Origin: Deltaproteobacteria bacterium
GTDB lineage: Bacteria; Myxococcota_A; UBA9160; SMWR01
Assembly (NCBI GenBank): GCA_019313245.1
Contig: JAFDBP010000300.1
Span: 1-34,960 of the forward strand
Direction of reading: 5' to 3'
Length of the DNA stretch: 34,960 bases
Shown: positions 23,490 through 30,745 of the stretch, piece by piece
How positions within the stretch are numbered: the first letter of the stretch is position 1
Layout: each line of letters opens with the position of its first letter
Translations under genes and position numbers: made by a program
Notes under the pieces: model-generated
What the model was told of the DNA's origin: nothing
Seen by the model: the letters and a program-made list of their open reading frames with translations, nothing else
Databases searched by the model: none

Positions 23490-24511
23490 GCCACTGGAAG
23501 TTCTGTCTGGGCTTGGTCTTCGCGCTGTCGCTGTCGGCAGCGGGGCTCGCCGCTGCGGATGACGCGTCGGGTGCCGAAGACGAACGCGCGAGCGAGGCCG
23601 CGCGGATCCGCGTCGCTGTGGCGCCGTTCCAGGTGGCGGCTCCGCTGGGCGTCGAGGTTCCCGACTACGCGACGCTGCTCACCGATCTGCTCGTAGCCCG
23701 CGGCGTCGGCCACATCGTCGGTCCCGCGCAGCTGGGGGTTCCGGCGATCGCCGAGGTCGAACCGAGTGCGGCGCGGTCGTGGGCCGAGGAGGCTGAAGTC
23801 GACGGCATCGTGGTCGGTCGGACCACCCAGCTCGGCAGCCGCTTCAGCGTCGACGTGCGGCTGCTCTCGGCGGATTCCGGCAGAGTGGTCGACACCTATA
23901 TCGCCGAAATCCCGCGCAGCGATCAGACGACGTCGGCGGTCGCGGGCCTGGCCGATCAGGTGATCGCCGGGCTGCTCGCCCTCGCGGATCCCTCTCCCTC
24001 GGATGAACCGTCGGATGAACCGTCGGATGAACCGGCCGCGCCCGTCGCGAGCGACACCGCGCCGGCGCCGGCGCGCTCGCCCGTTTTCGACCGCTCGGCG
24101 CCGATTTCGATCAAATCGCAATCCCTCGAGGCCGCGGAGGTCAACGGCGGCCGCAGGCTCGTGTTCAGCGGCGAGGTGAATGTCGTCCAGAGTGACATCA
24201 CGATGACCGCCAATCGATTGACGGCCGACTATCCGAAGGGATCGAGCGAGCCGACGCGGCTGGTCGCGCAGGGGGCGGTCCGGGTGTTTCAGGGCGGTCA
24301 GGAAGCGCGCTGCGACAACGGGACGTTTCAGCGCGCAGAGGAGCGCTTGACCTGCTGCGGCAACGCTGAGCTGCGGGACGGCTCGAGTCGGGTGCGCGGC
24401 AAGTGCATCGAATTCAACCTGGGCAGCCAGACGGTCCGCGTCGAGGACGCCACGGTGAACATCTTCCCCGCGTCGAACGACGGCGCTGCCGGCGAATCGG
24501 GGGGGCGCTAG
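23486..24511 (+). CDS. lptA: LptA-type LPS bridge protein with an extra N-terminal TolB/FlgO-like domain
   Basis: The 341-residue protein starts at GTG 23486 (GTGA overlap with lptC) and has a signal peptide (about 1-24). Residues 38-168 (RIRVAVAPFQV, then LLTDLLVARGVGHIVGPAQL, VDGIVVGRTTQ, FSVDVRLLSADSGRVVDTY) resemble the nucleotide-independent Rossmann-like domain of TolB N-termini, FlgO or CsgG-type lipoproteins. A Ser/Asp/Glu/Pro linker (about 168-200) contains three SDEP repeats. Residues 201-330 are a typical LptA/OstA jellyroll (IKSQSLEAAEVNGGRRLVFS, VNVVQSDITMTANRLTADYP, ATVNIFP). LptA proteins are usually near 180 residues, so the N-terminal domain is an addition. The LptA part should polymerise across the periplasm between LptC and LptD. 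Confidence 0.82.
   Translation: MSHWKFCLGLVFALSLSAAGLAAADDASGAEDERASEAARIRVAVAPFQVAAPLGVEVPDYATLLTDLLVARGVGHIVGPAQLGVPAIAEVEPSAARSWAEEAEVDGIVVGRTTQLGSRFSVDVRLLSADSGRVVDTYIAEIPRSDQTTSAVAGLADQVIAGLLALADPSPSDEPSDEPSDEPAAPVASDTAPAPARSPVFDRSAPISIKSQSLEAAEVNGGRRLVFSGEVNVVQSDITMTANRLTADYPKGSSEPTRLVAQGAVRVFQGGQEARCDNGTFQRAEERLTCCGNAELRDGSSRVRGKCIEFNLGSQTVRVEDATVNIFPASNDGAAGESGGR
23999..24034 (+). repeat. Three tandem 12-bp repeats inside lptA
   Basis: The unit TCGGATGAACCG occurs three times in a row, encoding Ser-Asp-Glu-Pro each time in the linker between the two LptA domains. Because the unit is a multiple of three, slippage would change linker length without a frameshift. Confidence 0.85.
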
Positions 24512-24513
24512 CC

Positions 24514-25236
24514 GTGAGTGCGCTGACCGGAATCGCGCTGACCAAACGCTACGGCCAGAGAGACGTGGTGCGGTCGGTCGATCTCGAGGTGAAGCCCGCC
24601 GAGGTCGTGGGATTGCTGGGGCCGAACGGCGCCGGCAAGACCACCACCTTCAACATGGTGGCGGGAGGCGTGAAGCCCACCTCGGGCGAGGTGCGCCTCG
24701 GCGATACGCAAATTACGGGCTTGCCGATGTACCGCCGCGCACGCCTCGGCATTACGTATCTTCCGCAGGAACCCTCGATTTTCAGGAAGCTTTCGGTCGC
24801 CGACAACGTCAACGCGATTCTCGAAACCGTGGAGCCCGACCGCACGGTCCGGCGAGAAAGGCTCAGAGAGCTTTTGGCGGAACTCAGTCTGACCGAAAAG
24901 GCAGACTTGAGAGGAGACACGCTCTCCGGCGGCGAGAGGCGCCGTGTGGAGATTACGCGTGCGTTGGTGCTCGATCCGAAATTCATGCTGCTCGACGAAC
25001 CGTTTGCGGGGATCGATCCGATCGCGGTCATCGACATCCAGAAGATCATCGAGCAACTCAAGGGCAGGGGGATCGGGATCGTCATTACGGACCACAACGT
25101 CCGCGAGACGCTGTCGATCTGCGATCACGCCTACATCATCAAGGACGGAGAGATCATTCGGCAAGGGACACCCGAGGAGATCACATCGGACGATCAGGTC
25201 CGGCAGATCTATCTCGGAGAGAACTTCCAGCTTTGA
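24514..25236 (+). CDS. lptB: LPS export ABC transporter ATP-binding protein LptB
   Basis: The 240-residue ABC ATPase has Walker A GPNGAGKTT (residues 36-44), Q-loop YLPQEPSIF, signature LSGGERRRVEITRAL, Walker B FMLLDEPFAGIDP and the H-loop ITDHNVRETL. YLPQEPSIFRKLSV and DHNVRETL are diagnostic of LptB among ABC ATPases. A dimer of LptB powers extraction of LPS from the inner membrane by LptF and LptG, whose genes are not in this window. I chose GTG 24514, three bases after the lptA stop. The frame is open earlier, but that part shadows lptA. The C-terminus (VRQIYLGENFQL) is canonical. Confidence 0.97.
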   Translation: MSALTGIALTKRYGQRDVVRSVDLEVKPAEVVGLLGPNGAGKTTTFNMVAGGVKPTSGEVRLGDTQITGLPMYRRARLGITYLPQEPSIFRKLSVADNVNAILETVEPDRTVRRERLRELLAELSLTEKADLRGDTLSGGERRRVEITRALVLDPKFMLLDEPFAGIDPIAVIDIQKIIEQLKGRGIGIVITDHNVRETLSICDHAYIIKDGEIIRQGTPEEITSDDQVRQIYLGENFQL

Positions 25237-25254
25237 GAACTTCAACTTTCGGGC

Positions 25255-25279
25255 CTCCGGCGCGTGTCGCGCGCCGGGG
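25255..25279 (+). repeat. GC-rich hairpin between lptB and rpoN
   Basis: Arms 25255-25264 and 25270-25279 form ten pairs (one G-U) around TGTCG. It fills the 63-base gap between the lptB stop and rpoN ATG 25300, covering the alternative GTG 25264. No T-run follows, so intrinsic termination is unlikely; mRNA processing or stability is possible. Confidence 0.5.
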
Positions 25280-25299
25280 TTGCCGAGCGGAATGAGCGA

Positions 25300-26784
25300 A
25301 TGGCCATCGAGCTGAAACAGCAACTGCGCCTGACCCAGCAGCTGGTGATGACACCCCAGCTGCAGCAGGCCATCAAGCTGCTCCAGCTGAACCGGCTCGA
25401 GCTCGTGGGCCTCGTGCAGCAGGAACTCGAGGAGAACCCGGTTCTCGAGGAGTTCGTCGAGGTCGACGACGAGGTCGAGGATTCGGCCGACGCATACGAG
25501 TCGGGGTCGGAAAATGAGCCCGCGTCGGCCGAGGCGTCTGCCGCCGACGAGGCGGCCGCAGCGGACCTGCAGAATTCGAGCGAGGAGCTCACGGACGCCG
25601 AGAAGATCGCGGACCTGGAGTGGCAGGATTACCTCAACTCGAATCCACAGATCTCACAGGTTTCGGGCGGCGACGACGATCGACCCTCGATCGACGCCAC
25701 GCTCACCCGCCGGGATACGCTCAGCGAGCACCTCGAGTGGCAGCTGCAGCTCACGGAGTTGCCGATCGAGGAGCAGGTCGCGGCCCGCTACATCATCGGC
25801 AACCTCGACGAGCGCGGTTACCTGCAGGCCACGATCGGCGAGATCGCCCGGCAATCCGGCGTTTCGGAAGCCACCGTCGAAGCCGCGCTGGCCCGGGTGC
25901 AGCAGCTGGACCCCGTCGGCGTGGCCGCGCGAGACCTGCAGGAGTGTCTGCTGCTCCAGGTCCGGGTGTTGAAGATCGACGACCCCCTGGTGTTGCGCAT
26001 CCTCGAGGAGTGCCTCGACGCGCTGATCAAGCGCGATTTTCGCGGAGTCGCCCGGGAACTCGACGTCAGCGTGGCCGAGGTCGTCGCGGCCGCCGAGATC
26101 ATCGGCCAGCTCGAGCCGCGTCCGGGCCGCGCGTTCGGCGGCGACGAGCCGGTCTACATCGTGCCCGACATCTACGTTCACAAGGTCAACGACGAGTTCC
26201 ACATCGTCTTGAACGACGACGGGATGCCGCGGCTCCGGATCAACGGCCTCTACCGCGACGTCCTGTCGCGCGGAAACGGCGCCTCGAAGGACACCAAGGA
26301 GTACGTCCAGGAGAAGGTCCGGTCCGCGCTCTGGCTGATCAAGTCGATCCACCAGCGCCAGCGCACCATCTACCGGGTGATGGAGAGCATCATCAAATAC
26401 CAGCGGGATTTCTTCGAGCGGGGCATCAACCACCTCAAGCCGCTCAATCTCCGCGATGTCGCGGACGACATCGAGATGCACGAATCCACGGTCAGCCGCG
26501 TCACGACTGCGAAATACGTCAATACGCCCCAGGGGATCTACGAGCTGAAGTACTTCTTCAACTCCAGCATCAACCGGGTCGTGGGCGACGCCGTGGCGAG
26601 CGAGAGCGTCAAGGAGCGGATCCGCAAGCTGATCACGGCCGAGGACCCCCGCCGCCCCCTGTCCGATCAGCGGATCGCGGAGATGCTCAAAGTGGCCAAT
26701 ATCGACATCGCCCGGCGCACGGTCACGAAATACCGAGAATCGCTGAATATTCTCTCATCGACGAAACGCCGCGAAGTCGGCTAG
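25300..26784 (+). CDS. rpoN: RNA polymerase sigma-54 factor
   Basis: From ATG 25300 the protein has 494 residues. Region I is Gln/Leu-rich (LKQQLRLTQQLVMTPQLQQA) and interacts with enhancer-binding activators. An acidic region II (about 45-100) follows, then the core-binding domain (about 110-300) and the DNA-binding region with a helix-turn-helix (about 385-405, HESTVSRVTTAKYV). The C-terminal RpoN box is ARRTVTKYRESLNI, which reads the -24 element. GTG 25264 would add twelve residues, unlike the usual N-terminus. The position between lptB and ptsN is the standard one in proteobacteria, although the hibernation factor gene (hpf) often found between rpoN and ptsN is absent here. Confidence 0.97.
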   Translation: MAIELKQQLRLTQQLVMTPQLQQAIKLLQLNRLELVGLVQQELEENPVLEEFVEVDDEVEDSADAYESGSENEPASAEASAADEAAAADLQNSSEELTDAEKIADLEWQDYLNSNPQISQVSGGDDDRPSIDATLTRRDTLSEHLEWQLQLTELPIEEQVAARYIIGNLDERGYLQATIGEIARQSGVSEATVEAALARVQQLDPVGVAARDLQECLLLQVRVLKIDDPLVLRILEECLDALIKRDFRGVARELDVSVAEVVAAAEIIGQLEPRPGRAFGGDEPVYIVPDIYVHKVNDEFHIVLNDDGMPRLRINGLYRDVLSRGNGASKDTKEYVQEKVRSALWLIKSIHQRQRTIYRVMESIIKYQRDFFERGINHLKPLNLRDVADDIEMHESTVSRVTTAKYVNTPQGIYELKYFFNSSINRVVGDAVASESVKERIRKLITAEDPRRPLSDQRIAEMLKVANIDIARRTVTKYRESLNILSSTKRREVG

Positions 26785-26813
26785 CCTCCCGCCCGCAGCT
26801 TGAGGGAATTCCG

Positions 26814-27275
26814 ATGAAGATCATGGACATCCTCGTGAACGATGCTGTGATCCTGAATCTGGGGACCGGCAGCAAGCGCGAAGTGCTGGCGGAAATGGCC
26901 GACGCGCTGGCGAAGGTCGAGCCCCAGATCAAGGCCGATCGACTCCTGGAGGTACTCCTGGAGCGCGAGGCACTACAGAGCACAGGGATTGGGGATGGCG
27001 TGGCGATCCCGCACGGGAAGATGGCCGGCCTCGACCGACTCGTCGCGACCTTTGCCCGGAGCCGGGAGGGGATCGAATTCGAATCGATCGACCGCGAGCC
27101 CACCCACCACTTCTTCCTGCTCGTCGTGCCCGAGCACTCCGGCGGTCAGTACCTGAAGGCTCTGGCGCGGATCTCGCGCTTCTTCCGAGATGCGGCGTTC
27201 CGGCAGCAACTCACGGATGCCGAGACGCAAGATGACATCATCCGGGCCATCGCCGAAGAGGACGCCAAGCTCTAG
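26814..27275 (+). CDS. ptsN: PTS nitrogen-regulatory EIIA-type protein (PtsN family)
   Basis: The 153-residue EIIA domain of the fructose/nitrogen class has its phosphorylatable histidine in GVAIPHGK (His67). SREGIEFESIDREPTHHFF and the ALARISRFFRD region are family-typical. Such proteins carry phosphate from HPr-like donors and regulate by binding targets (potassium transport, sensor kinases, stress pathways) rather than transporting sugar. GAGGGA before ATG 26814 sets the start; the reading frame extends upstream only as a shadow of rpoN. It follows rpoN by 29 bases. The next gene, hprK, is about 100 bases downstream. No EI gene (ptsI or ptsP) is present, so the phosphate source must be elsewhere. 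Confidence 0.93.
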   Translation: MKIMDILVNDAVILNLGTGSKREVLAEMADALAKVEPQIKADRLLEVLLEREALQSTGIGDGVAIPHGKMAGLDRLVATFARSREGIEFESIDREPTHHFFLLVVPEHSGGQYLKALARISRFFRDAAFRQQLTDAETQDDIIRAIAEEDAKL

Positions 27276-27296
27276 GGGTCTCGCCCCGAAACGGGG
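27275..27296 (+). repeat. Overlapping alternative hairpins between ptsN and hprK
   Basis: GGGG (27275-27278) can pair with CCCC (27284-27287). Alternatively CCCCG (27284-27288) can pair with CGGGG (27292-27296) around AAA. The two folds exclude each other. There is no T-run, so any effect would be on RNA stability or hprK translation rather than classical termination. Confidence 0.35.
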
Positions 27297-27379
27297 TGCG
27301 GCGACACCGCGTGCGAATTCGGAGGATTCGCCCGCTCGTTCTCATCGCGCGACGCCCGTTCAACGGATTCGGAGACAGC

Positions 27380-27904
27380 ATGACGCTTTCGGTCCACGGG
27401 GCGCTCCTCGAGGTTCACGGCGTGGGGACCGCGTTGCTCGGCCCGAGTGGCGTCGGCAAGAGCGAGTGCGCGCTGGAGCTGATCAGCCGCGGGCACCGAC
27501 TCGTGGCGGACGACGTGATCGAGCTGACGCCCGAACCGGACGACGGCCTCAGGGGGCGGGCGCCCGAGCGGATTCGACACTACATGGAAATTCGCGGCAT
27601 CGGGATCGTCTTCGTCCCCGACCTGTTCGGCGCGGATTCGGTCTGCGACGAATCGAGCGTCGACCTGGTCTGCCGACTCGAGCGCTGGCGGGAGGGGGTC
27701 GCCTACGAGCGCGTCGGTTTGGAACGGCCGGAAGAGGAGTTTGCGGGTGTTCGCTTGCCGCGGCTGACGCTGCCCGCGCGGCCCGGCGGATCGATGGCGA
27801 CGGTCGTGGAACTGGCGGCCCGGGATCACCTGCAGCGCCGTTCGGGAATCAACGCGGCGAAGCGCCTCGATCAGCGCCTGCGGGAAGAAATGGAGCGGCG
27901 TTGA
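27380..27904 (+). CDS. hprK: HPr kinase/phosphorylase, catalytic domain only
   Basis: From ATG 27380 (GGAGAC at 27371-27376) the protein has 174 residues. It holds the Walker A loop GPSGVGKSE (residues 21-29), the adjacent acidic pair LVADDVIEL (Asp44, Asp45), and the HprK signature MEIRGIGIVFVPDLFG. The full-length enzyme is about 310 residues with an N-terminal domain of about 130; that domain is missing. A GTG at 27296 would add only 28 basic residues unrelated to it. Short HprK proteins of this type are known from alphaproteobacteria. The expected reaction is ATP- or PPi-dependent phosphorylation, and Pi-dependent dephosphorylation, of a serine on HPr. The HPr gene is four genes down the same operon and keeps that serine. 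Its stop overlaps the rapZ start. Confidence 0.88.
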   Translation: MTLSVHGALLEVHGVGTALLGPSGVGKSECALELISRGHRLVADDVIELTPEPDDGLRGRAPERIRHYMEIRGIGIVFVPDLFGADSVCDESSVDLVCRLERWREGVAYERVGLERPEEEFAGVRLPRLTLPARPGGSMATVVELAARDHLQRRSGINAAKRLDQRLREEMERR

Positions 27905-28767
27905 GATTCTCGAACGCGGAAATCGTATTCGTGAGCGGGCTCTCGGGCAGCGGCAAGAGCACCGCGATGGCGGCGCTCGAGGACTTGAGCTTCTACTGCG
28001 TCGACAACCTCCCGGTTCAGCTCATCGAGCAGTTTCTGCACCTCTGCACCCAGGTGACGCCGCCGATCGAGAAGATCGGGCTCGCGGTCGATGCCCGCGA
28101 GGAGCCGTTTCTCCGCGAGTTGCCGGCTGCGATCGAGGCGCTGCGGCGTTCGGGTGCGCGCATCGAGGTCATCTTCCTCGATTGCTCGAACGAAACCCTG
28201 CTCAAGCGGTATCGCGAGACGCGGCGGGTTCACCCGCTCTCTCCCGGCGGGAGCGTCGAAGAGGGCATCGAGAGGGAGCGGTGCCTGCTGGTCGATGTTT
28301 CGACACTCGCCAATTATCGGATCGAGACCTCGGCGCTCAACGTCCATCAGCTCAAGGCCAGCGTCGTCCAGCACGTCGAGGGCGAGGCCCGCGCCACCGT
28401 CGTCAACCTGATCTCCTTCGGCTTTCGCTACGGGACGCCCACGTCCGTCGAACAACTCTTCGATGTGCGATTTCTGCCCAATCCGTATTTCGAAGAGAAA
28501 TTGCGCGAACGCTCCGGGCGCGACCCGGAGGTGGCCGACTACGTCTTGAAGAATTCGCTCGGTACGGCATTGTTCGAGCGGCTCTGCGATTTGTGCAACT
28601 TCCTGGTTCCCCTCTATGATCAGGAGGGCAAGGCGTACGTGACGATCGGCGTGGGTTGCACCGGCGGCAGACACCGATCCGTCGCGGTCGTCGAGGCGTT
28701 GGCCGAATCCATCAGGAAGACGGGGCGCGAAGTCAACGTGGAGCATCGAGACGTGGGGCGAAGCTGA
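27901..28767 (+). CDS. rapZ: RapZ-type nucleotide-binding protein (YvcJ/YhbJ family)
   Basis: From TTG 27901 the protein has 288 residues. The TTG overlaps the hprK stop (TTGA) and GGAG lies five bases upstream, inside hprK. The frame runs further upstream without family resemblance. The N-terminal P-loop is GLSGSGKST (residues 13-21), followed by FYCVDNLP. The C-terminal half has SFGFRYGTPTSVEQLFDVRF, NPYFEEKLR and TIGVGCTGGRHRSV, all diagnostic. In E. coli RapZ binds GlmZ/GlmY small RNAs and controls glucosamine-6-phosphate synthase. In other bacteria the role is less clear, and no GlmZ-like RNA is visible here. The TTG start probably keeps expression below that of its neighbours. Confidence 0.94.
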   Translation: MRFSNAEIVFVSGLSGSGKSTAMAALEDLSFYCVDNLPVQLIEQFLHLCTQVTPPIEKIGLAVDAREEPFLRELPAAIEALRRSGARIEVIFLDCSNETLLKRYRETRRVHPLSPGGSVEEGIERERCLLVDVSTLANYRIETSALNVHQLKASVVQHVEGEARATVVNLISFGFRYGTPTSVEQLFDVRFLPNPYFEEKLRERSGRDPEVADYVLKNSLGTALFERLCDLCNFLVPLYDQEGKAYVTIGVGCTGGRHRSVAVVEALAESIRKTGREVNVEHRDVGRS

Positions 28768-29177
28768 TGAAGATCGGAGTGGTCCTCGTGACCCATTACC
28801 AGATCGGCAAGGAGTTCCTCCACGCGCTGCGCCTGATCGTTCCGAATACTCCGGAATTCCTCACGGTGTCGATCGATCCGACGCAGAGCGTCGACGAAAT
28901 GCGGCAATTGATCGAGAGGGCGCTGAAGCAGGCGGATCGCGGAGCCGGGGTGCTCGTGCTCACCGACATGTTCGGGGGCACCCCCTCCAACATGAGCCTG
29001 TCGTTCGTGGAAGAGGCGGGCGTCGAAGTGGTGACCGGTCTGAATCTGCCGATGCTGATCAAGCTCGCGACGCTCTCGGAAGACAAGCCCCTCAAGGATC
29101 TGGCGAAGTTCATCAAGCGCTACGGGCAGCGCAACATTTCTGTCGCGAGCGAGATCCTGCCGGAAAAGAATCCGTGA
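28767..29177 (+). CDS. PTS mannose-family EIIA protein
   Basis: This 136-residue stand-alone EIIA domain of the mannose class has its phosphorylatable histidine at residue 10 (VLVTHYQIG) and the motif VLTDMFGGTPSN (about 65-76), characteristic of EIIA-Man. ATG 28767 shares its A with the rapZ stop (TGATG). No EIIB, EIIC or EIID partner is present. As in many deltaproteobacteria, this domain is more likely to regulate than to move sugar, or its permease is encoded elsewhere. It overlaps the HPr gene by four bases, so phosphate donor and acceptor would be made in step. Confidence 0.92.
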   Translation: MKIGVVLVTHYQIGKEFLHALRLIVPNTPEFLTVSIDPTQSVDEMRQLIERALKQADRGAGVLVLTDMFGGTPSNMSLSFVEEAGVEVVTGLNLPMLIKLATLSEDKPLKDLAKFIKRYGQRNISVASEILPEKNP

Positions 29178-29467
29178 GCAAGCGCGTCGAACGCGGATTT
29201 ACCGTCCGTAGCGAGCTGGGCCTGCACGCGCGACCCGCGGGCGAATTCGTCGTCATGGCGGGTCGCTTCGAATCCGAGATCTCGGTGGGCAACGGTCGCG
29301 AGTGGGTGGACGGGCGAAGTGTGCTGTCGCTGCTCTCGCTCGCCGCGGGCCGCGGCGTCGAGCTGCGGATTCGGGCCATCGGCTCGGATGCCGAGCAAGC
29401 CGTCGAAGCCCTGGGCGCGCTGATCGAGCGCACCCACGCGGAAATCGAGCGCTCGGCGGCCGGCTGA
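29174..29467 (+). CDS. ptsH: Phosphocarrier protein HPr
   Basis: The 97-residue protein starts at GTG 29174, overlapping the EIIA stop (GTGA). The His phosphorylated by EI is His18 in LGLHARPAGEF. The regulatory serine region is DGRSVLSLLSL, with Ser49 in the position of Ser46 of Bacillus HPr, so both phosphorylation sites are kept. A HPr kinase gene lies upstream in the same operon, consistent with Ser phosphorylation. The tail (IERTHAEIERSAAG) is slightly longer than usual. Without EI in this window, it cannot be told whether the chain is sugar PTS or the nitrogen-type PTS; the linkage to ptsN and rpoN favours a regulatory role. Confidence 0.94.
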   Translation: MSKRVERGFTVRSELGLHARPAGEFVVMAGRFESEISVGNGREWVDGRSVLSLLSLAAGRGVELRIRAIGSDAEQAVEALGALIERTHAEIERSAAG

Positions 29468-29516
29468 AGGCCGCTGCGGTCGTCGCTACCCGGGCGACCT
29501 CATCGCGCCGCTCGAA

Positions 29517-29545
29517 TTGAATCCCAAACAGCGCTCGACTAGAGT
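29517..29545 (+). promoter_or_regulatory. Candidate sigma-70 promoter for metK
   Basis: TTGAAT (29517-29522) and TAGAGT (29540-29545) are separated by 17 bases, 36 bases before the metK ATG, in the 114-base gap after ptsH. Each hexamer has four of six consensus bases. No SAM-sensing riboswitch core was recognised between it and metK. Confidence 0.45.
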
Positions 29546-29581
29546 GCTGGCCCGTATCTCGGCCCATAGGAGTTGTGGATC

Positions 29582-30745
29582 ATGGCAAGAGGCACTCTTT
29601 TTACTTCTGAATCGGTCTCGATGGGTCATCCCGACAAGATGTGCGATCAGATCTCGGACGCGGTTCTCGACGCGATGCTCGCCCAGGACCCGACCTCGCG
29701 CGTCGCCTGTGAGACGCTCACCACGACCGGCCTGGTGATGTTGGCCGGGGAGGTGACCACCAACGCGAGCGTCGAACTCGCGCCGTTGGTTCGCCAGGTC
29801 GTCTCGGACATCGGTTACACGAGTTCCGAGATGGGCTTCGACGCCGCGACCTGCGCGGTCACGATCGCGCTCGGCCGGCAGTCGGCGGACATCTCCCAGG
29901 GCGTTTCCGAGGGGGTGGGGCTCCACAAGGAGCAGGGCGCTGGCGATCAGGGCATGATGTTCGGCTTCGCGTGCGACGAAACCCCCGAACTCATGCCCGC
30001 GCCGATCCGGCTCGCCCACCAGCTGATGGAGGCCCACCGCGCCCACTTCGAGAGCGGCGAGATCGGGTACCTGCGGCCGGATGCGAAGTCGCAGGTCACG
30101 ATCGAGTACCAGGGCGACCGACCCGTGCGAATCCCCGCGGTGGTTCTCTCCACCCAGCACTCCGACGACGTCTCCTGGGATCAGCTCAGCAAGGACGTGA
30201 TCGCGAAGATCATCAAGCCGACACTTCCCCCGGAGCTCATCGACGACGACACCGTCTACCACGTGAATCCGACCGGGCGCTTCGTGGTGGGCGGACCGAT
30301 GGGAGACGCCGGGCTCACGGGCCGCAAGATCATCGTCGACACCTACGGCGGTATGGGCCGCCACGGGGGCGGCGCGTTCTCGGGCAAGGATCCCTCGAAG
30401 GTCGACCGCAGCGCAGCCTACGCGGCGCGTTGGGTGGCGAAGAACCTCGTGGCCGCCAAGTTGGCCCGGCGCTGCGAGGTGCAGCTCGCCTACGCGATCG
30501 GCGTGCCCGAACCCGTCTCGATTCGCGTCGAGACGTTCGGCACCGGCGAGCCGGATCACGCGAAACTGGAGAAGCTGGTTCGCAAGCACTTCGATTTGAC
30601 GCCCAAGGGCATCATCGAGTCGCTGGATCTGCGCCGGCCGATCTACCGCGCGACCTCCTACCACGGTCACTTCGGTCGCGAGCAGGAGGGTTTCCCCTGG
30701 GAGAAGACCGATCGCGCAGAGGCCATCGAGCGCGACGCGGGCTGA
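29582..30745 (+). CDS. metK: S-adenosylmethionine synthase
   Basis: The 387-residue enzyme makes SAM from methionine and ATP. It has the ATP-site motif SMGHPDK (His16, Asp18, Lys19), [12 protein letters not shown] (the hexapeptide-type signature), and [19 protein letters not shown], the P-loop-like phosphate-binding region. Length and motifs are complete. AGGAG nine bases before ATG 29582 sets the start. An in-frame TTG at 29573 would add three residues and sits too close to the ribosome-binding site. The gene breaks the chain of overlapping genes with its own upstream gap and candidate promoter, while its stop overlaps the next gene. SAM feeds methylation and the radical-SAM enzyme LipA encoded elsewhere in the window. 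Confidence 0.98.
   Translation: MARGTLFTSESVSMGHPDKMCDQISDAVLDAMLAQDPTSRVACETLTTTGLVMLAGEVTTNASVELAPLVRQVVSDIGYTSSEMGFDAATCAVTIALGRQSADISQGVSEGVGLHKEQGAGDQGMMFGFACDETPELMPAPIRLAHQLMEAHRAHFESGEIGYLRPDAKSQVTIEYQGDRPVRIPAVVLSTQHSDDVSWDQLSKDVIAKIIKPTLPPELIDDDTVYHVNPTGRFVVGGPMGDAGLTGRKIIVDTYGGMGRHGGGAFSGKDPSKVDRSAAYAARWVAKNLVAAKLARRCEVQLAYAIGVPEPVSIRVETFGTGEPDHAKLEKLVRKHFDLTPKGIIESLDLRRPIYRATSYHGHFGREQEGFPWEKTDRAEAIERDAG

Noticed and set aside
23999-24034. CRISPR-like or mobile repeat
   Set aside because: The three copies are directly adjacent 12-bp units inside a coding linker, without spacers. This is a simple tandem repeat.
27190-27900. Upstream extension of rapZ in the same frame
   Set aside because: These codons overlap ptsN and hprK in another frame and lack family residues. 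The P-loop lies 13 residues after TTG 27901, as expected for RapZ.
29468-29581. SAM riboswitch upstream of metK
   Set aside because: The leader after the candidate promoter is only about 30 bases, and I found no SAM-I, SAM-II or SAM/SAH core motif.
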